Shown in pieces: positions 55,316 through 64,000 of a stretch of 64,000 bases of DNA; the stretch's first letter is position 1, and every line of letters begins with the position of its first letter. The translations under genes and the position numbers were made by a program. The stretch covers positions 1,736,001 through 1,800,000 of the forward strand of contig OY760176.1 in NCBI GenBank assembly GCA_963663315.1, in the 5' to 3' direction. The stretch comes from G963663315 sp963663315. GTDB taxonomy: Bacteria > Pseudomonadota > Gammaproteobacteria > Arenicellales > Poriferihabitantaceae. The notes under the pieces are model-generated. The model saw only the letters and a list, made by a program, of their open reading frames with translations, made no database searches and was not told the origin of the DNA.

Positions 55316-55588
55316 CTAGTCTACGGCATCCCTGAGTGCTTTACCAGCCTTGAATTTAACTACTTTTGCCGCCGCTATCTGTATGGTTTCTCCGGTTCGC
55401 GGGTTGCGACCCGTTCGAGCGGCGCGATCAGAGACGGAAAAAGCGCCGAAACCAATTAACGAAACAGATTCACCATCTGCCAATGCTGATTCAATTGACT
55501 GGAAAACGGCATCTACTGAGTTTCCTGAATCTGATTTGGACAAATTCGCACGTGCTGCTACTGCATCTGTTAATTCTGATTTATTCAT
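55316..55588 (-). CDS. hupB: DNA-binding protein HU
   Basis: HU is the abundant nucleoid protein that bends DNA. With the ATG at 55588 the protein is 90 residues, the family length. It has MNKSELTDAVA, the GFGAFSV motif and the DNA-binding arm RNPRTGE (61-67). An in-frame ATG at 55618 would add 10 residues. A GAGG 11 bases upstream makes 55588 acceptable, though the spacing is long. It sits between lon and the tRNA genes. Confidence 0.95.
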   Translation of the reverse strand: MNKSELTDAVAARANLSKSDSGNSVDAVFQSIESALADGESVSLIGFGAFSVSDRAARTGRNPRTGETIQIAAAKVVKFKAGKALRDAVD

Positions 55589-55839
55589 GTTACTCGTATC
55601 CTCTTCAAAAATGTTCATTTTCCCGGGACTGTAACCGCGTTGAAACTCCAGGAATCCCGATTGATTATCATTATTTTAATTCCTACCCCAAGCGCCATAG
55701 ATGGAAAATCGTAATCGGTTTTCCTGGCTGCCCGTGACCGTGCCGCAATTAAATCACAAAATAATTCACCTGAAAAGCAATAAAAACCCAACTTCCCCCG
55801 CAAGCTAATAAAAAAGAAATTCCTTGACCGCCGAAACCA

Positions 55840-58284
55840 TCAATGCGCAGTGACGCCCGATTGTGCTTCTTCTGACTTCAACCGTTTTTCCTTTTCCGGT
55901 TCCGGTTTGCCCTCGATTTCATCATCAGGAAGTGTTTTTGGCATATGCTCAAGCGCAAGCCCAATCACTTCATCAATCCAGTTAACCGGTTTTATATCAA
56001 GATTCTGCCTGACTTTTACTGGAATTTCTTGCAAATCCCGAACATTTTCATGTGGAATAATAGCAATCTTGATACCGGCACGATGAGCGGCCAGCAGTTT
56101 TTCCTTCAATCCGCCAATCGGCAATACCTCTCCGCGCAAGGTAATCTCCCCCGTCATGGCAACCGCAGATAACGCGGGAATACCGGTTAACGCAGATACA
56201 ATGGAAGTACACATACCTATTCCCGCGCTCGGACCATCCTTCGGTGTCGCACCTTCCGGGACATGCACATGAATATCCTTTTTTTCGTAAAACGATGAGT
56301 CTATTCCCCATTGACTGGAGCGACTGCGTACGACGCTGATCGCTGCCTTGATCGATTCCTGCATTACATCGCCCAGTTTTCCCGTATATAAATGCTTGCC
56401 CTTACCCGGCATTACGGCGGCTTCGATAGTCAGCAACTCGCCACCCACTTCGGTCCATGCCAGACCGGTGATCTGACCGACCTTGTTGTGTTTCTCGACT
56501 TGATTTCTTCGGAATCGCTTCACGCCCAGATACTTTTCGAGGCCGCCAGGGGCAACATGGACCTTCCTGGTGGATTTCTTCAGTAGCATTTCTTTCACTG
56601 CCTTGCGATAGATTTTTGATATCTCACGCTCCAGGTTTCGCACCCCCGCCTCACGGGTATACGATTTTATGATCTCTTTCACCGAATTGGTGGTAATCAG
56701 CACTTCATTTTCCTTCAGTCCATTGTTCTTTCGCTGTTTTGGTAGAAGGTAGAGATTGGCGATTTCGAGTTTTTCCTCATCCGTGTAGCCGGAAATCCGG
56801 ATGACTTCCATCCGATCCAGCAATGGGCTGGGGATATTCAGGGTGTTGGCTGTTGCAATGAACATCACGTCAGAAAGGTCATAATCGACCTCGAGATAAT
56901 GATCCCCGAACTTGTGATTTTGTTCAGGGTCGAGCACTTCGAGCAATGCCGAAGACGGGTCACCTCTGAAGTCCATCGACATCTTGTCGACCTCATCCAG
57001 CATGAACAATGGATTCCTGGCTTTCACTTTAGCCAGATTCTGGATTATCTTGCCTGGCATCGACCCGATATAGGTTCTCCTGTGGCCACGAATTTCCGCT
57101 TCGTCGCGCACGCCACCGAGAGACATCCGGATGAATTTCCGATTGGTCGCTCTGGCAATCGACTCACCGAGCGAAGTTTTCCCGACACCGGGTGGGCCGA
57201 CCAGACACAGGATTGCAGCCTTGGATTTCTTCACCCGTTTTTGTACTGCCAGATACTCAAGGATGCGGTCTTTCACCTTCTCCAGGCCATAATGATCGTC
57301 ATCCAGCACTTTTTGCGATTTCATCAGATCCCTGGAAATCCTTGAACTCGCCTTCCAGGGTACAGCCAGCAACCAGTCAATATAGTTTCTGACTACGGTC
57401 GCTTCAGCCGACATCGGCGACATCATTTTTAACTTTTTCAACTCTCCCTCGGCTTTCTCCATCGCCTCCCCGGACATCCCTGATTGCGCAATTCTCATCG
57501 CCAGTTCATCACTCTCGCCGGTACCGCCGCTTTCATCCATATCTCCGAGTTCTTTTTGAATGGCCTTGATCTGTTCATTCAAATAATATTCGCGCTGGCT
57601 TTTTTCCATTTGCTTCTTGACCCGGGTCCGAATCCGTTTCTCGATTTGCAGCAAATCGATCTCGGAATCCATCACGCCAAAAATATGCTCCAGTCGTTCC
57701 CAGGGACCGATCAACTCCAGGATCTCTTGTTTCTCCTCGTTTTTCAGATTCAGATGTGCTGCAATGGTATCAGCAACCCGGCCCAGATTATCGATACCGC
57801 TCAATGAAGTCAGAATCTCGGGAGGGATTTTGGAATTCAGCTTGACATATTTCTCGAACTCGGCCGTCACGGTTCGCAATAACACATCTGATTCCCTGGT
57901 TGCGATCATCTTGTCCTCGATCAGCTCTGCTTCAACCAGAAAGCAATCATCATCGGGGGCTTCGCCTCTGATATATCGAACAATTTGAGCGCGTCGCTCG
58001 CCTTCCACCAAAACCTTTACAGCTCCATCCGGCATTTTCAGCATCTGCAGTATCGAAGCCACCGTACCGGTACCATAAATATCCTGAACCTCCGGATCAT
58101 CCCGATCTGCGGCTTTTTGTGCGACCAGCAGAATATTCTTGCCTCCCTGCATTGCAATTTCCAGGGCTCTGATGGATTTTACCCGTCCAACAAACAAGGG
58201 TATGACCATATGGGGGAAAACAACCACGTCCCTTAACGGCAAAACAGGAAGTTCAAGCTTGTCTTTGGATTTCGGATCAGTCAT
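55840..58284 (-). CDS. lon: ATP-dependent protease Lon
   Basis: Lon degrades misfolded and regulatory proteins. The 814-residue protein has the N-terminal substrate domain (LPLRDVVVFPHMV), a AAA+ module with Walker A GPPGVGKT and MLDEVDKM, and the Ser686-Lys729 catalytic dyad in PKDGPSAG and GGLKEKLLAA. The last 30 residues are low-complexity and charged. clpX and clpP, often upstream, are absent. A heat-shock-like promoter lies at 58328-58358. Confidence 0.97.
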   Translation of the reverse strand: MTDPKSKDKLELPVLPLRDVVVFPHMVIPLFVGRVKSIRALEIAMQGGKNILLVAQKAADRDDPEVQDIYGTGTVASILQMLKMPDGAVKVLVEGERRAQIVRYIRGEAPDDDCFLVEAELIEDKMIATRESDVLLRTVTAEFEKYVKLNSKIPPEILTSLSGIDNLGRVADTIAAHLNLKNEEKQEILELIGPWERLEHIFGVMDSEIDLLQIEKRIRTRVKKQMEKSQREYYLNEQIKAIQKELGDMDESGGTGESDELAMRIAQSGMSGEAMEKAEGELKKLKMMSPMSAEATVVRNYIDWLLAVPWKASSRISRDLMKSQKVLDDDHYGLEKVKDRILEYLAVQKRVKKSKAAILCLVGPPGVGKTSLGESIARATNRKFIRMSLGGVRDEAEIRGHRRTYIGSMPGKIIQNLAKVKARNPLFMLDEVDKMSMDFRGDPSSALLEVLDPEQNHKFGDHYLEVDYDLSDVMFIATANTLNIPSPLLDRMEVIRISGYTDEEKLEIANLYLLPKQRKNNGLKENEVLITTNSVKEIIKSYTREAGVRNLEREISKIYRKAVKEMLLKKSTRKVHVAPGGLEKYLGVKRFRRNQVEKHNKVGQITGLAWTEVGGELLTIEAAVMPGKGKHLYTGKLGDVMQESIKAAISVVRSRSSQWGIDSSFYEKKDIHVHVPEGATPKDGPSAGIGMCTSIVSALTGIPALSAVAMTGEITLRGEVLPIGGLKEKLLAAHRAGIKIAIIPHENVRDLQEIPVKVRQNLDIKPVNWIDEVIGLALEHMPKTLPDDEIEGKPEPEKEKRLKSEEAQSGVTAH

Positions 58285-58327
58285 TTTTAGTTTGATTTGA
58301 GCTGTTTTACGTTAGGTTTAATAAAAT

Positions 58328-58358
58328 TCAGGGGGTTTCGTTTCAGTTTTTTGGCAAG
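58328..58358 (-). promoter_or_regulatory. Possible heat-shock (sigma32) promoter of lon
   Basis: Read leftward, CTTGCCA (58358-58352) and CCCCCTGA (58335-58328) resemble the sigma32 boxes CTTGAAA and CCCCATnT, 16 bases apart. The -10 lies about 44 bases before the lon start. lon is a heat-shock gene in many relatives. The match is partial. Confidence 0.35.
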
Positions 58359-58480
58359 TCAGGCAAGCACATGTTCCGGCCACCACCAAGCTGAACCTGC
58401 ATTGAGGATAACACATTATAATCCTGCGATGACTGCCTTTTGACCCACCAGGACTATTTCATCAGGAAAATCCGCTCAAC

Positions 58481-59065
58481 TCAACACACCTCTAAACCAA
58501 ACTGTTTGGCAACATCGACAAATAAGTGCCAGAGGGACAATGCAAATCCTCTTGGGATGAAAATTTCATATCCCGCTTCTGACATACACAGAGTCACTCC
58601 GACATGGTGTATCACCGAAGAAGCCACAGACCCGACGGGAAATACGGATTCCCGCAGGTCAAGCGGCAGAAACCGATTGAGAAATTCTGCCGCATCCGGC
58701 CCTGTAATCAGAAGCCGGGTTCTGGAGTGAGAAATATCGAGGACGGTTCCCCGCTCGACATCAATGTCTGGCGCCCGGATGCCACATAACCACCACTTCA
58801 AAGGTTCGACACGCAGCGCTGACCCCGTGGCTGACGACACAGACCGGCACGGCGCCGGCGCCTGATCAGCGCCGATCGCATCTGCGACCTGCTTGCCGAC
58901 CTGATCCACCGTATCCGGCCACGCTGCGACCTGGTACAACACCAGGTCAGCCAGTTCCTGAAGAATGACTCCAGGCGTATCGTCGGCGCCCAATGTGCCG
59001 AATTTGCCAATACCATAGTGCCCGGCCAACGCCGATGCGCGTATCACTTTAACCTGATCAACCAT
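58481..59065 (-). CDS. soxG: Sarcosine oxidase gamma subunit
   Basis: SoxG is a small subunit of heterotetrameric sarcosine oxidase with a T-protein-like fold. The ATG at 59065 is preceded by GGAG at 7 bases and overlaps soxA by 8 bases. A longer frame from 59149 lies inside soxA. The protein is 194 residues. Features are TVLDISHSRTRLLITGPDAAEFLNRF-like motif segments and a C-terminal IFIPRGFALSLWHLF. It ends the operon. Confidence 0.9.
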   Translation of the reverse strand: MVDQVKVIRASALAGHYGIGKFGTLGADDTPGVILQELADLVLYQVAAWPDTVDQVGKQVADAIGADQAPAPCRSVSSATGSALRVEPLKWWLCGIRAPDIDVERGTVLDISHSRTRLLITGPDAAEFLNRFLPLDLRESVFPVGSVASSVIHHVGVTLCMSEAGYEIFIPRGFALSLWHLFVDVAKQFGLEVC

Positions 59066-62060
59066 ACATTCTCTCCCCACCCGGGTCATACATATGGGGT
59101 GAGATAATTTCCACCTCGACATTACCCTTGCGCACCGGGTCGGCAGCAATCACGGTTTTACCCTGCCATGCCGCAACCCCCCCTGTAATGAATCCCAGCC
59201 CTATCCAGTGACCCATTGACGGGGAATGGGTGACGGCAGTGATCCAGCCTTCCCCTAATCCTGAAACCTTGTCCCGGGCACACAGGATCGCACCTGCATT
59301 GAAGGTCTGACTGGTGTCTTTGGGTTTGATGCCGACCAGTTTCGGGCGGTCTTCACGCATCAGTTCGGGGCGTGTTCGAAGTGCGCTGCCGATAAATGAC
59401 TTGTTCGACGACGCCATTCTGCCAAGACCGGCATCGTCGATGGATATTCGTCCATCAAGCTCGACACCGGTAACATGACCCTTTTCGACCCGCATTGCAC
59501 CAAGCGCTTCTGTTCCGTATAGACAGCCGCCGAGTGGTTCAGCGGCGGCCCACAGCAGATCCATCAATGCCGGAGCATAATCCGCAGGCACATAGACCTC
59601 GAACGCCATCTCACCGGAGAAACTGATTCGGGCAATCCGGCAGGGAATACCTCCCTCCAGGGTCGTCTCAATTACCCCCATGAACGGCAGGCTATCGTTG
59701 GACACTGCTTCGGGCTCCGTAACACAACTGTTCAGCACGTCACGCGAGCGTGGCCCTGCCACAGCACAACCCGCCCATTGCTCGGATGCAGAAGTCACAT
59801 GAACCCGCAGGCTCTGCCAGCGGGTTTGCAATAACTCTTCCAGAAACACCATCACCTTTGCCGCATGGGCCGTCGTCGTGGTCATGAAATAATCGGTCTC
59901 GGCAAGGCGCCAGGTAGTGCCATCATCCATGACCAGTCCATCATCCCTCAGCATGATGCCGTATCTCGCCTTGCCAACCGGCAGTTTGGCAAACGGATTG
60001 GTGTAGATGCGATTAAGAAATTCGGTTGCGTCCGGGCCTTGAACGGCAATCTTGCCCAAAGAGGTCACATCGCACAGGCCGACACTGTTGCGGGTGGTTT
60101 CAGTCTCCCGGATATAGGCTTCGCTGATCCCTTCTCCTGCCCGCGCAAAATACCAGGGACGATGCCACAGTCCTGCCATCGTCATCGTCGCGCCATGCTC
60201 AAGATTCCAGTTGTGCATCGGTGTGCGGCGTAGCGGTCTGAAGTGTTCTGCGACATTCCTCCCGGAAAGCGCACCGATCGCAACCGGGGTATAGGGCGGC
60301 CTGAAAGTGGTCGTGCCGACTTCGGGAATATCCTTGCCAAGAGCCTCGGCCATCAATGCAAGACCGATGATATTGCCGACCTTGCCGCCATCGGTCGCCA
60401 TCCCCAATGTGGTATATCGTTTCAGGTGCTCAACTGAAACAAAGCCTTCCCTGTGTGCAAGCCGGATATCATCGGTGGTCACATCATGCTGCGGGTCGAC
60501 CAGACTTTTTTGCTTCATGCCCGGCGCCCTGACTTCATACAGTGGCTGAATCGGGTTCTCCCACCCACCGGTTTTTGGTGGTGTTTTCCGGCGCGTCGAA
60601 CAGCCGAGTTGCCGGGCTGCTCTGGCGCCTGCCGAGTGACCGGAAATGAGGCATGCGTCAGTATTCCACACGCCGGCTGCAGCCCCTGCCATGTATATCG
60701 GTTCACTGCATTCGGGTGCGACGAAGCAGGCTTGTTCCTGATTCCATACCGGCTTCACACTCCGATGCGAAATCAGGTTTACCACCGGCGACCAGCCGCC
60801 TGATATCAGCGCCAGATCGCATGATTCAGACCCCTTCATGACCCAGCCATGGTCGGCCGCCGCTGCGATATCCAATGACTTGACACAACTGAAACCGCGT
60901 GCCTTGAGCGGAGCGGATCGTGTATTCACTCCCACGCCGCTGTCACCCAACATCGCCATTATTGACTCGGAAACCACAGTGCGAACATCATGCAGGGTAA
61001 CCGATGCACCGGCCCGTGAAAGCGCCGCTGCGGATTGATAAGCAGAATCGTTGTTGGTCGCAACTACAATTTTCTGTCCTGGCAAAACCCCATATCGATG
61101 CAGGTAGGCACTGCCTGCACTTACCGTCATCACGCCCGGCAGATCATTGTTGCCAAATGCAATCTGCCTCTCTATCGCACCGGTTGCCAGAATGGTTTGC
61201 CTGGCGCGGATTGTCCAGAATCGCTGGCGTGGGCTGTGCGGGTCCGGTGTCGCAATATGGTCGGTTACCCTTTCCAGCAATCCCGCAGTACCATAGTCAT
61301 ACAGACCAAAAACTGTAGTACGGGTCATCACCCGCACACCTGCCTCTTCCAGTTTGCCGATCAGTCCGGTGCGCTGGTTTTCAGATTCGATTTCGGGTTG
61401 GTTTAACAAATCACCACCCAATTCGCAATCCTGTTCGACCAGCAGAACATCAAGCCCGGCTTTGGCGCAAACCAGCGCAGCAGACATGCCGGCAGGACCT
61501 GCGCCTGCTACCAGAACATCACAAAAGCCGTGCGCATGGTCATAACTGTCCGGGTCAGGTTGCCTCGATGCCGTACCCATACCCGCGGCCTTGCGGATAA
61601 ATTTTTCACATTGCATCCAGAAGCCGGTGCCGCCACTCCAACCTTTTGGCAAACCTCTGATTTGCGGACCCATGAACGTCTTGTAGTAGAACCCGGCGGA
61701 TAAAAACCGGCTAAACAGATTGTTGATCGATCCGATATCGTATCTGACATTCGGCCATGCGTTCTGACCTGTTGCAACCAGTCCCTGGTACAACTCCTGC
61801 GTGGTTGCCTTACCATTCGGTTCCTGCCGGGCGCCTGTTCCGACGGTCACCATAGCGCCGGATTCCTCGACACCGGCAGACATAATGCCGCGGGGACGGT
61901 GATATTTAAAACTCCGGCCCAATACTTGCTGGTTGTTGGCCAGTAATGCAGAAGCCAGGGTATCACCGTGAAATCCGGTCATGCTTTTTCCATCCCAGGT
62001 GAAACTGATTTCTTTCGTGCGATCGATGCGACCTCCTTCAGACAGTCTTTGTGCAGTCAT
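59058..62060 (-). CDS. soxA: Sarcosine oxidase alpha subunit
   Basis: The 1000-residue alpha subunit binds NAD and passes the methyl carbon to tetrahydrofolate. It has an N-terminal 2Fe-2S-like fold without the cluster cysteines (GDTLASALLANN), a FAD/NAD domain with GAGPAG (186-191), and a C-terminal aminomethyltransferase domain (about 600-990). The length and order fit soxA. A related complex, N-methylglutamate dehydrogenase, has the same architecture and cannot be excluded. It overlaps soxD by one base. Confidence 0.93.
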   Translation of the reverse strand: MTAQRLSEGGRIDRTKEISFTWDGKSMTGFHGDTLASALLANNQQVLGRSFKYHRPRGIMSAGVEESGAMVTVGTGARQEPNGKATTQELYQGLVATGQNAWPNVRYDIGSINNLFSRFLSAGFYYKTFMGPQIRGLPKGWSGGTGFWMQCEKFIRKAAGMGTASRQPDPDSYDHAHGFCDVLVAGAGPAGMSAALVCAKAGLDVLLVEQDCELGGDLLNQPEIESENQRTGLIGKLEEAGVRVMTRTTVFGLYDYGTAGLLERVTDHIATPDPHSPRQRFWTIRARQTILATGAIERQIAFGNNDLPGVMTVSAGSAYLHRYGVLPGQKIVVATNNDSAYQSAAALSRAGASVTLHDVRTVVSESIMAMLGDSGVGVNTRSAPLKARGFSCVKSLDIAAAADHGWVMKGSESCDLALISGGWSPVVNLISHRSVKPVWNQEQACFVAPECSEPIYMAGAAAGVWNTDACLISGHSAGARAARQLGCSTRRKTPPKTGGWENPIQPLYEVRAPGMKQKSLVDPQHDVTTDDIRLAHREGFVSVEHLKRYTTLGMATDGGKVGNIIGLALMAEALGKDIPEVGTTTFRPPYTPVAIGALSGRNVAEHFRPLRRTPMHNWNLEHGATMTMAGLWHRPWYFARAGEGISEAYIRETETTRNSVGLCDVTSLGKIAVQGPDATEFLNRIYTNPFAKLPVGKARYGIMLRDDGLVMDDGTTWRLAETDYFMTTTTAHAAKVMVFLEELLQTRWQSLRVHVTSASEQWAGCAVAGPRSRDVLNSCVTEPEAVSNDSLPFMGVIETTLEGGIPCRIARISFSGEMAFEVYVPADYAPALMDLLWAAAEPLGGCLYGTEALGAMRVEKGHVTGVELDGRISIDDAGLGRMASSNKSFIGSALRTRPELMREDRPKLVGIKPKDTSQTFNAGAILCARDKVSGLGEGWITAVTHSPSMGHWIGLGFITGGVAAWQGKTVIAADPVRKGNVEVEIISPHMYDPGGERMYG

Positions 62061-62365
62061 TATTCAGTTTCCCGGGTCGATTCGACCTGCTTCGCAAGCA
62101 CCCCGGCGATGCCGTCATGGGCAGGACGTACCGAGTGAATTTGATGAGTCATGGTATCGCGCTCGACGATCAACCACATACGACAGCCATTGACATGGTG
62201 CCAGGTTTCAGACTGCACACCACGAATATTGTCGCGCAGAAAGACGGCTTCGTACCACTCATCCGCCCCGGCATCGAGTTCAGGCCAGACGATCGAAGCA
62301 TCACCCCCATAACCAAATTCAGAGTGATCACGCTCTCCACAATACGGGCAATTGATTCTGATCAT
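62060..62365 (-). CDS. soxD: Sarcosine oxidase delta subunit
   Basis: SoxD is a zinc-binding subunit of about 101 residues. The start MIRINCPYCGERDHSEF is the family opening, with zinc ligands Cys6 and Cys9, and a distal pair in TWHHVNGC (about His57, Cys61). A longer frame from 62419 lies inside soxB and is rejected. It lies between soxB and soxA, as in typical soxBDAG operons. Confidence 0.93.
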   Translation of the reverse strand: MIRINCPYCGERDHSEFGYGGDASIVWPELDAGADEWYEAVFLRDNIRGVQSETWHHVNGCRMWLIVERDTMTHQIHSVRPAHDGIAGVLAKQVESTRETE

Positions 62366-62375
62366 ATTTTTACCC

Positions 62376-63641
62376 TCAACCGTGAAGTTTAGGGTCGGGT
62401 CCGGCGCCACGTTCATCAATAATCACGCCGCGTCTGAACCGACCGAGATCAAAGTGCTGAATCACCGGGTCAGGTCTGTCGTTGGCAATCAGATCGGCAA
62501 AAAACCAGCCGGATGCGGGGCTGGCCTTGAATCCACCATAGTTCCAACCTGCATTGAGATAGAGGTTGCTGATCGGGGTTTTGCAGATGAATGGCGAACC
62601 ATCCATCGACATATCCATTACCCCTGCCCAGTGTCTGAGCAAGCGAATCCGTCCGAGACAGGGCAGTATTGAAGTGGCGCACTCTGACACATCCTGCACA
62701 ATCGGCAGGTTACCCCGCTGGGCATAGGATTTGTACCAGTCAAGATCACCGCCGTATATCATTCCACCCTTATCCGATTGTGATATGTAAAAATGTGCGC
62801 CACCAACACCGAACACCACCACATGATCGAGCAAGGGTTTTATCGGTTCGGATATGAAGGCCTGAAGCAAGTGGGTTTCGACGGGCAATTTGCCAAGCTC
62901 GGCCATCTGCCAGAGTCGGGAAGTATTCCCGGCTACCGCAAACCCCGCTTTTTTCGCCGCTATGCTGCCTCTGGATGTTTCCAGCGCAGCGACTTTTCCA
63001 TCAATCCGGGTCACGCCTGTGACTTCACAGTTCTGAATAATATCGACCCCTAGCATATCCGCTGCCCGGGCGTAGCCCCAGGCAACCGCATCATGACGGG
63101 CGTTACCCGCACGTTTTTGTACCGCAGCGCCGATTATTGGGAAACGGGCATTGTCATAGTTCAGATGAGGGATTTCCTTTTTCAGTTTCGCCAGATCCCA
63201 AAGCTCGCCATCCGAGTCGGTCAATCGCATGGTGTTGTATCGTCGTGCGGCCCCGTCACGTGCAGCGGGAGTGTGTAACAGGGAGACATGATGTCTTTGC
63301 GAGAACATCACGTTGTAGTTCAATTGATGGCTCAGGTTCTCCCATAATTTGAGCGAGTGTTCGTAGAATGCCCGGTTGCCCGGCATCATGTAGTTGGAAC
63401 GGACAATCGTCGTATTTCGACCCGCATTCCCTCCTCCAAGCCATCCCTTGTCGAGTACCGCGACATTCCGGATGCCATGATTTTCCGCAAGATAATAGGC
63501 AGTAGCAAGACCATGCAAACCGGCGCCAATGATCACAACATCGTATTCTTTCTTGGGTTCAGGGTCACGCCATTGACGACTCCATCCCTTTTGACCGTTT
63601 AATCCATTTTTAAACACCGCCCATGCGGAATAACGAGTCAT
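62376..63641 (-). CDS. soxB: Sarcosine oxidase beta subunit
   Basis: SoxB oxidises sarcosine and passes electrons to O2. The 421-residue protein has the FAD motif VVIIGAGLHGLATAYYLAE (about 35-53) and His183 in ARHDAVAWGY, the position that binds FMN covalently in the family. The substrate side is not proven. It opens the operon soxB-D-A-G. No glyA or folate gene is adjacent. A -10-like TATAAT (63712-63707) lies about 65 bases upstream. Confidence 0.93.
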   Translation of the reverse strand: MTRYSAWAVFKNGLNGQKGWSRQWRDPEPKKEYDVVIIGAGLHGLATAYYLAENHGIRNVAVLDKGWLGGGNAGRNTTIVRSNYMMPGNRAFYEHSLKLWENLSHQLNYNVMFSQRHHVSLLHTPAARDGAARRYNTMRLTDSDGELWDLAKLKKEIPHLNYDNARFPIIGAAVQKRAGNARHDAVAWGYARAADMLGVDIIQNCEVTGVTRIDGKVAALETSRGSIAAKKAGFAVAGNTSRLWQMAELGKLPVETHLLQAFISEPIKPLLDHVVVFGVGGAHFYISQSDKGGMIYGGDLDWYKSYAQRGNLPIVQDVSECATSILPCLGRIRLLRHWAGVMDMSMDGSPFICKTPISNLYLNAGWNYGGFKASPASGWFFADLIANDRPDPVIQHFDLGRFRRGVIIDERGAGPDPKLHG

Positions 63642-63949
63642 GCTTTATCTCATTTCATTGGATTTGATGCCCTTTCGATATGCTTTTCGACAAAGGCGCA
63701 TCAGAAATTATAGTGTTATTATTCAGGGCGAAAGACGCTGGATAATAGCGCAACCTTTGAATGATATATAGCCCTGATTCCATACGGCCCAATTCTGGAG
63801 AACAGTCATCACACGAACAGCCTCAATAATAGACTCGACTATAGCAAATTATTGTCCCGGGTCCTATACAGGGGAAGTTCTGACTTAAGTTATCTGTCTA
63901 TGGTAGCATCGCTTTAATCAGATAACCCTGCGCAATCGGGAAAATTGAC
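63642..63949. other. Regulatory gap upstream of soxB
   Basis: The 308-base gap holds no gene. Two inverted repeats are visible. TCAGGGC (63723-63729) pairs with GCCCTGA (63771-63777). GTTATCTG (63889-63896) pairs exactly with CAGATAAC (63919-63926), the centres being 30 bases apart. They could be operators for soxB and for a divergent gene. Confidence 0.45.
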
Positions 63950-64000
63950 GTGCCTTCCTTACACAAATATATAGATACCCTTTCCAGTACCGTGTTTTCG
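63950..64000 (+). CDS. Possible gene start at the right edge (unidentified)
   Basis: A frame begins at a GTG at 63950 and reads PSLHKYIDTLSSTVF to the end of the window. GGGA lies 8 bases before the start. The fragment is too short to recognise. The position, divergent from soxB and just after an inverted repeat, would suit a regulator of the sox operon, but that is speculative. Confidence 0.25.
   Translation, partial: MPSLHKYIDTLSSTVFS

Noticed and set aside
63723..63777. The inverted repeat before soxB as a riboswitch
   Set aside because: The stem is short and no known riboswitch core (for example of the glycine class) can be drawn, so I list it only as a repeat.
1..64000. CRISPR arrays, prophage, insertion sequences and toxin-antitoxin pairs
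   Set aside because: I found no regular spaced repeats, transposase, integrase other than XerC, or paired small genes of those kinds.

Overview
The window is one stretch of a gammaproteobacterial chromosome of moderate G+C content. Nothing in it suggests a plasmid or phage. The assignment rests on gene content and order: dapF-DUF484-xerC, yibN-secB-gpsA, ftsY next to rsmD-coaD-fdx, tmcA, the mraZ-to-lpxC division and cell-wall cluster followed by dciA/secA, and lon-hup-tRNA-ppiD. IscR with the 92/98/104/107 cluster ligands, and a MurE with the DAP-type DNPR motif, fit the same class. I cannot fix the order or genus.

Layout. 1-3058: start of a probable membrane pyrophosphatase, xerC, a DUF484 gene, dapF and a small membrane protein. 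3089-7384: ctpA, then a rhodanese gene, secB, gpsA and panB. 7623-12516: infA, ftsY, rsmD, coaD, a ferredoxin gene and tmcA. 12528-16407: hisC, a repeat-rich gap, hisD and murA. 16503-21526: an iscR-sufB-sufC-sufD-sufT-Rieske operon with an operator-like palindrome over its probable promoter. 21573-27051: coaE, mutT, argJ, secA and dciA. 27078-45236: lpxC and the whole dcw cluster, read leftward from one promoter with three MraZ boxes. 45345-53078: ridA, recG, ubiA, a Nudix gene, an origin-like AT-rich region, priA and pyrC. 53125-58284: ppiD, tRNA-Asp, tRNA-Val, hup and lon. 58481-63641: a soxBDAG-type sarcosine oxidase operon. The last bases may hold the start of a divergent gene.

The dcw cluster supplies the cytoplasmic peptidoglycan pathway (MurA, MurB-F, MraY, MurG) and the divisome (FtsL, I, W, Q, A, Z). 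The genes are tightly overlapped, so translation is probably coupled. The suf operon makes Fe-S clusters under IscR feedback. The sox operon points to growth on sarcosine or a related methylated amine.

Most of the window is core housekeeping, and I see no undescribed multi-gene system. The parts worth a second look are: (1) an oriC-like region before priA with two perfect DnaA boxes and an 81% A+T stretch; (2) a dispersed repeat that lies between hisC and hisD and also forms the coding tail of sufD, exactly where sufS is absent; (3) a G+C-rich adhesin-like remnant between lpxC and ftsZ; (4) a 34-bp perfect palindrome inside dciA; (5) the operator and promoter signals of iscR and mraZ.
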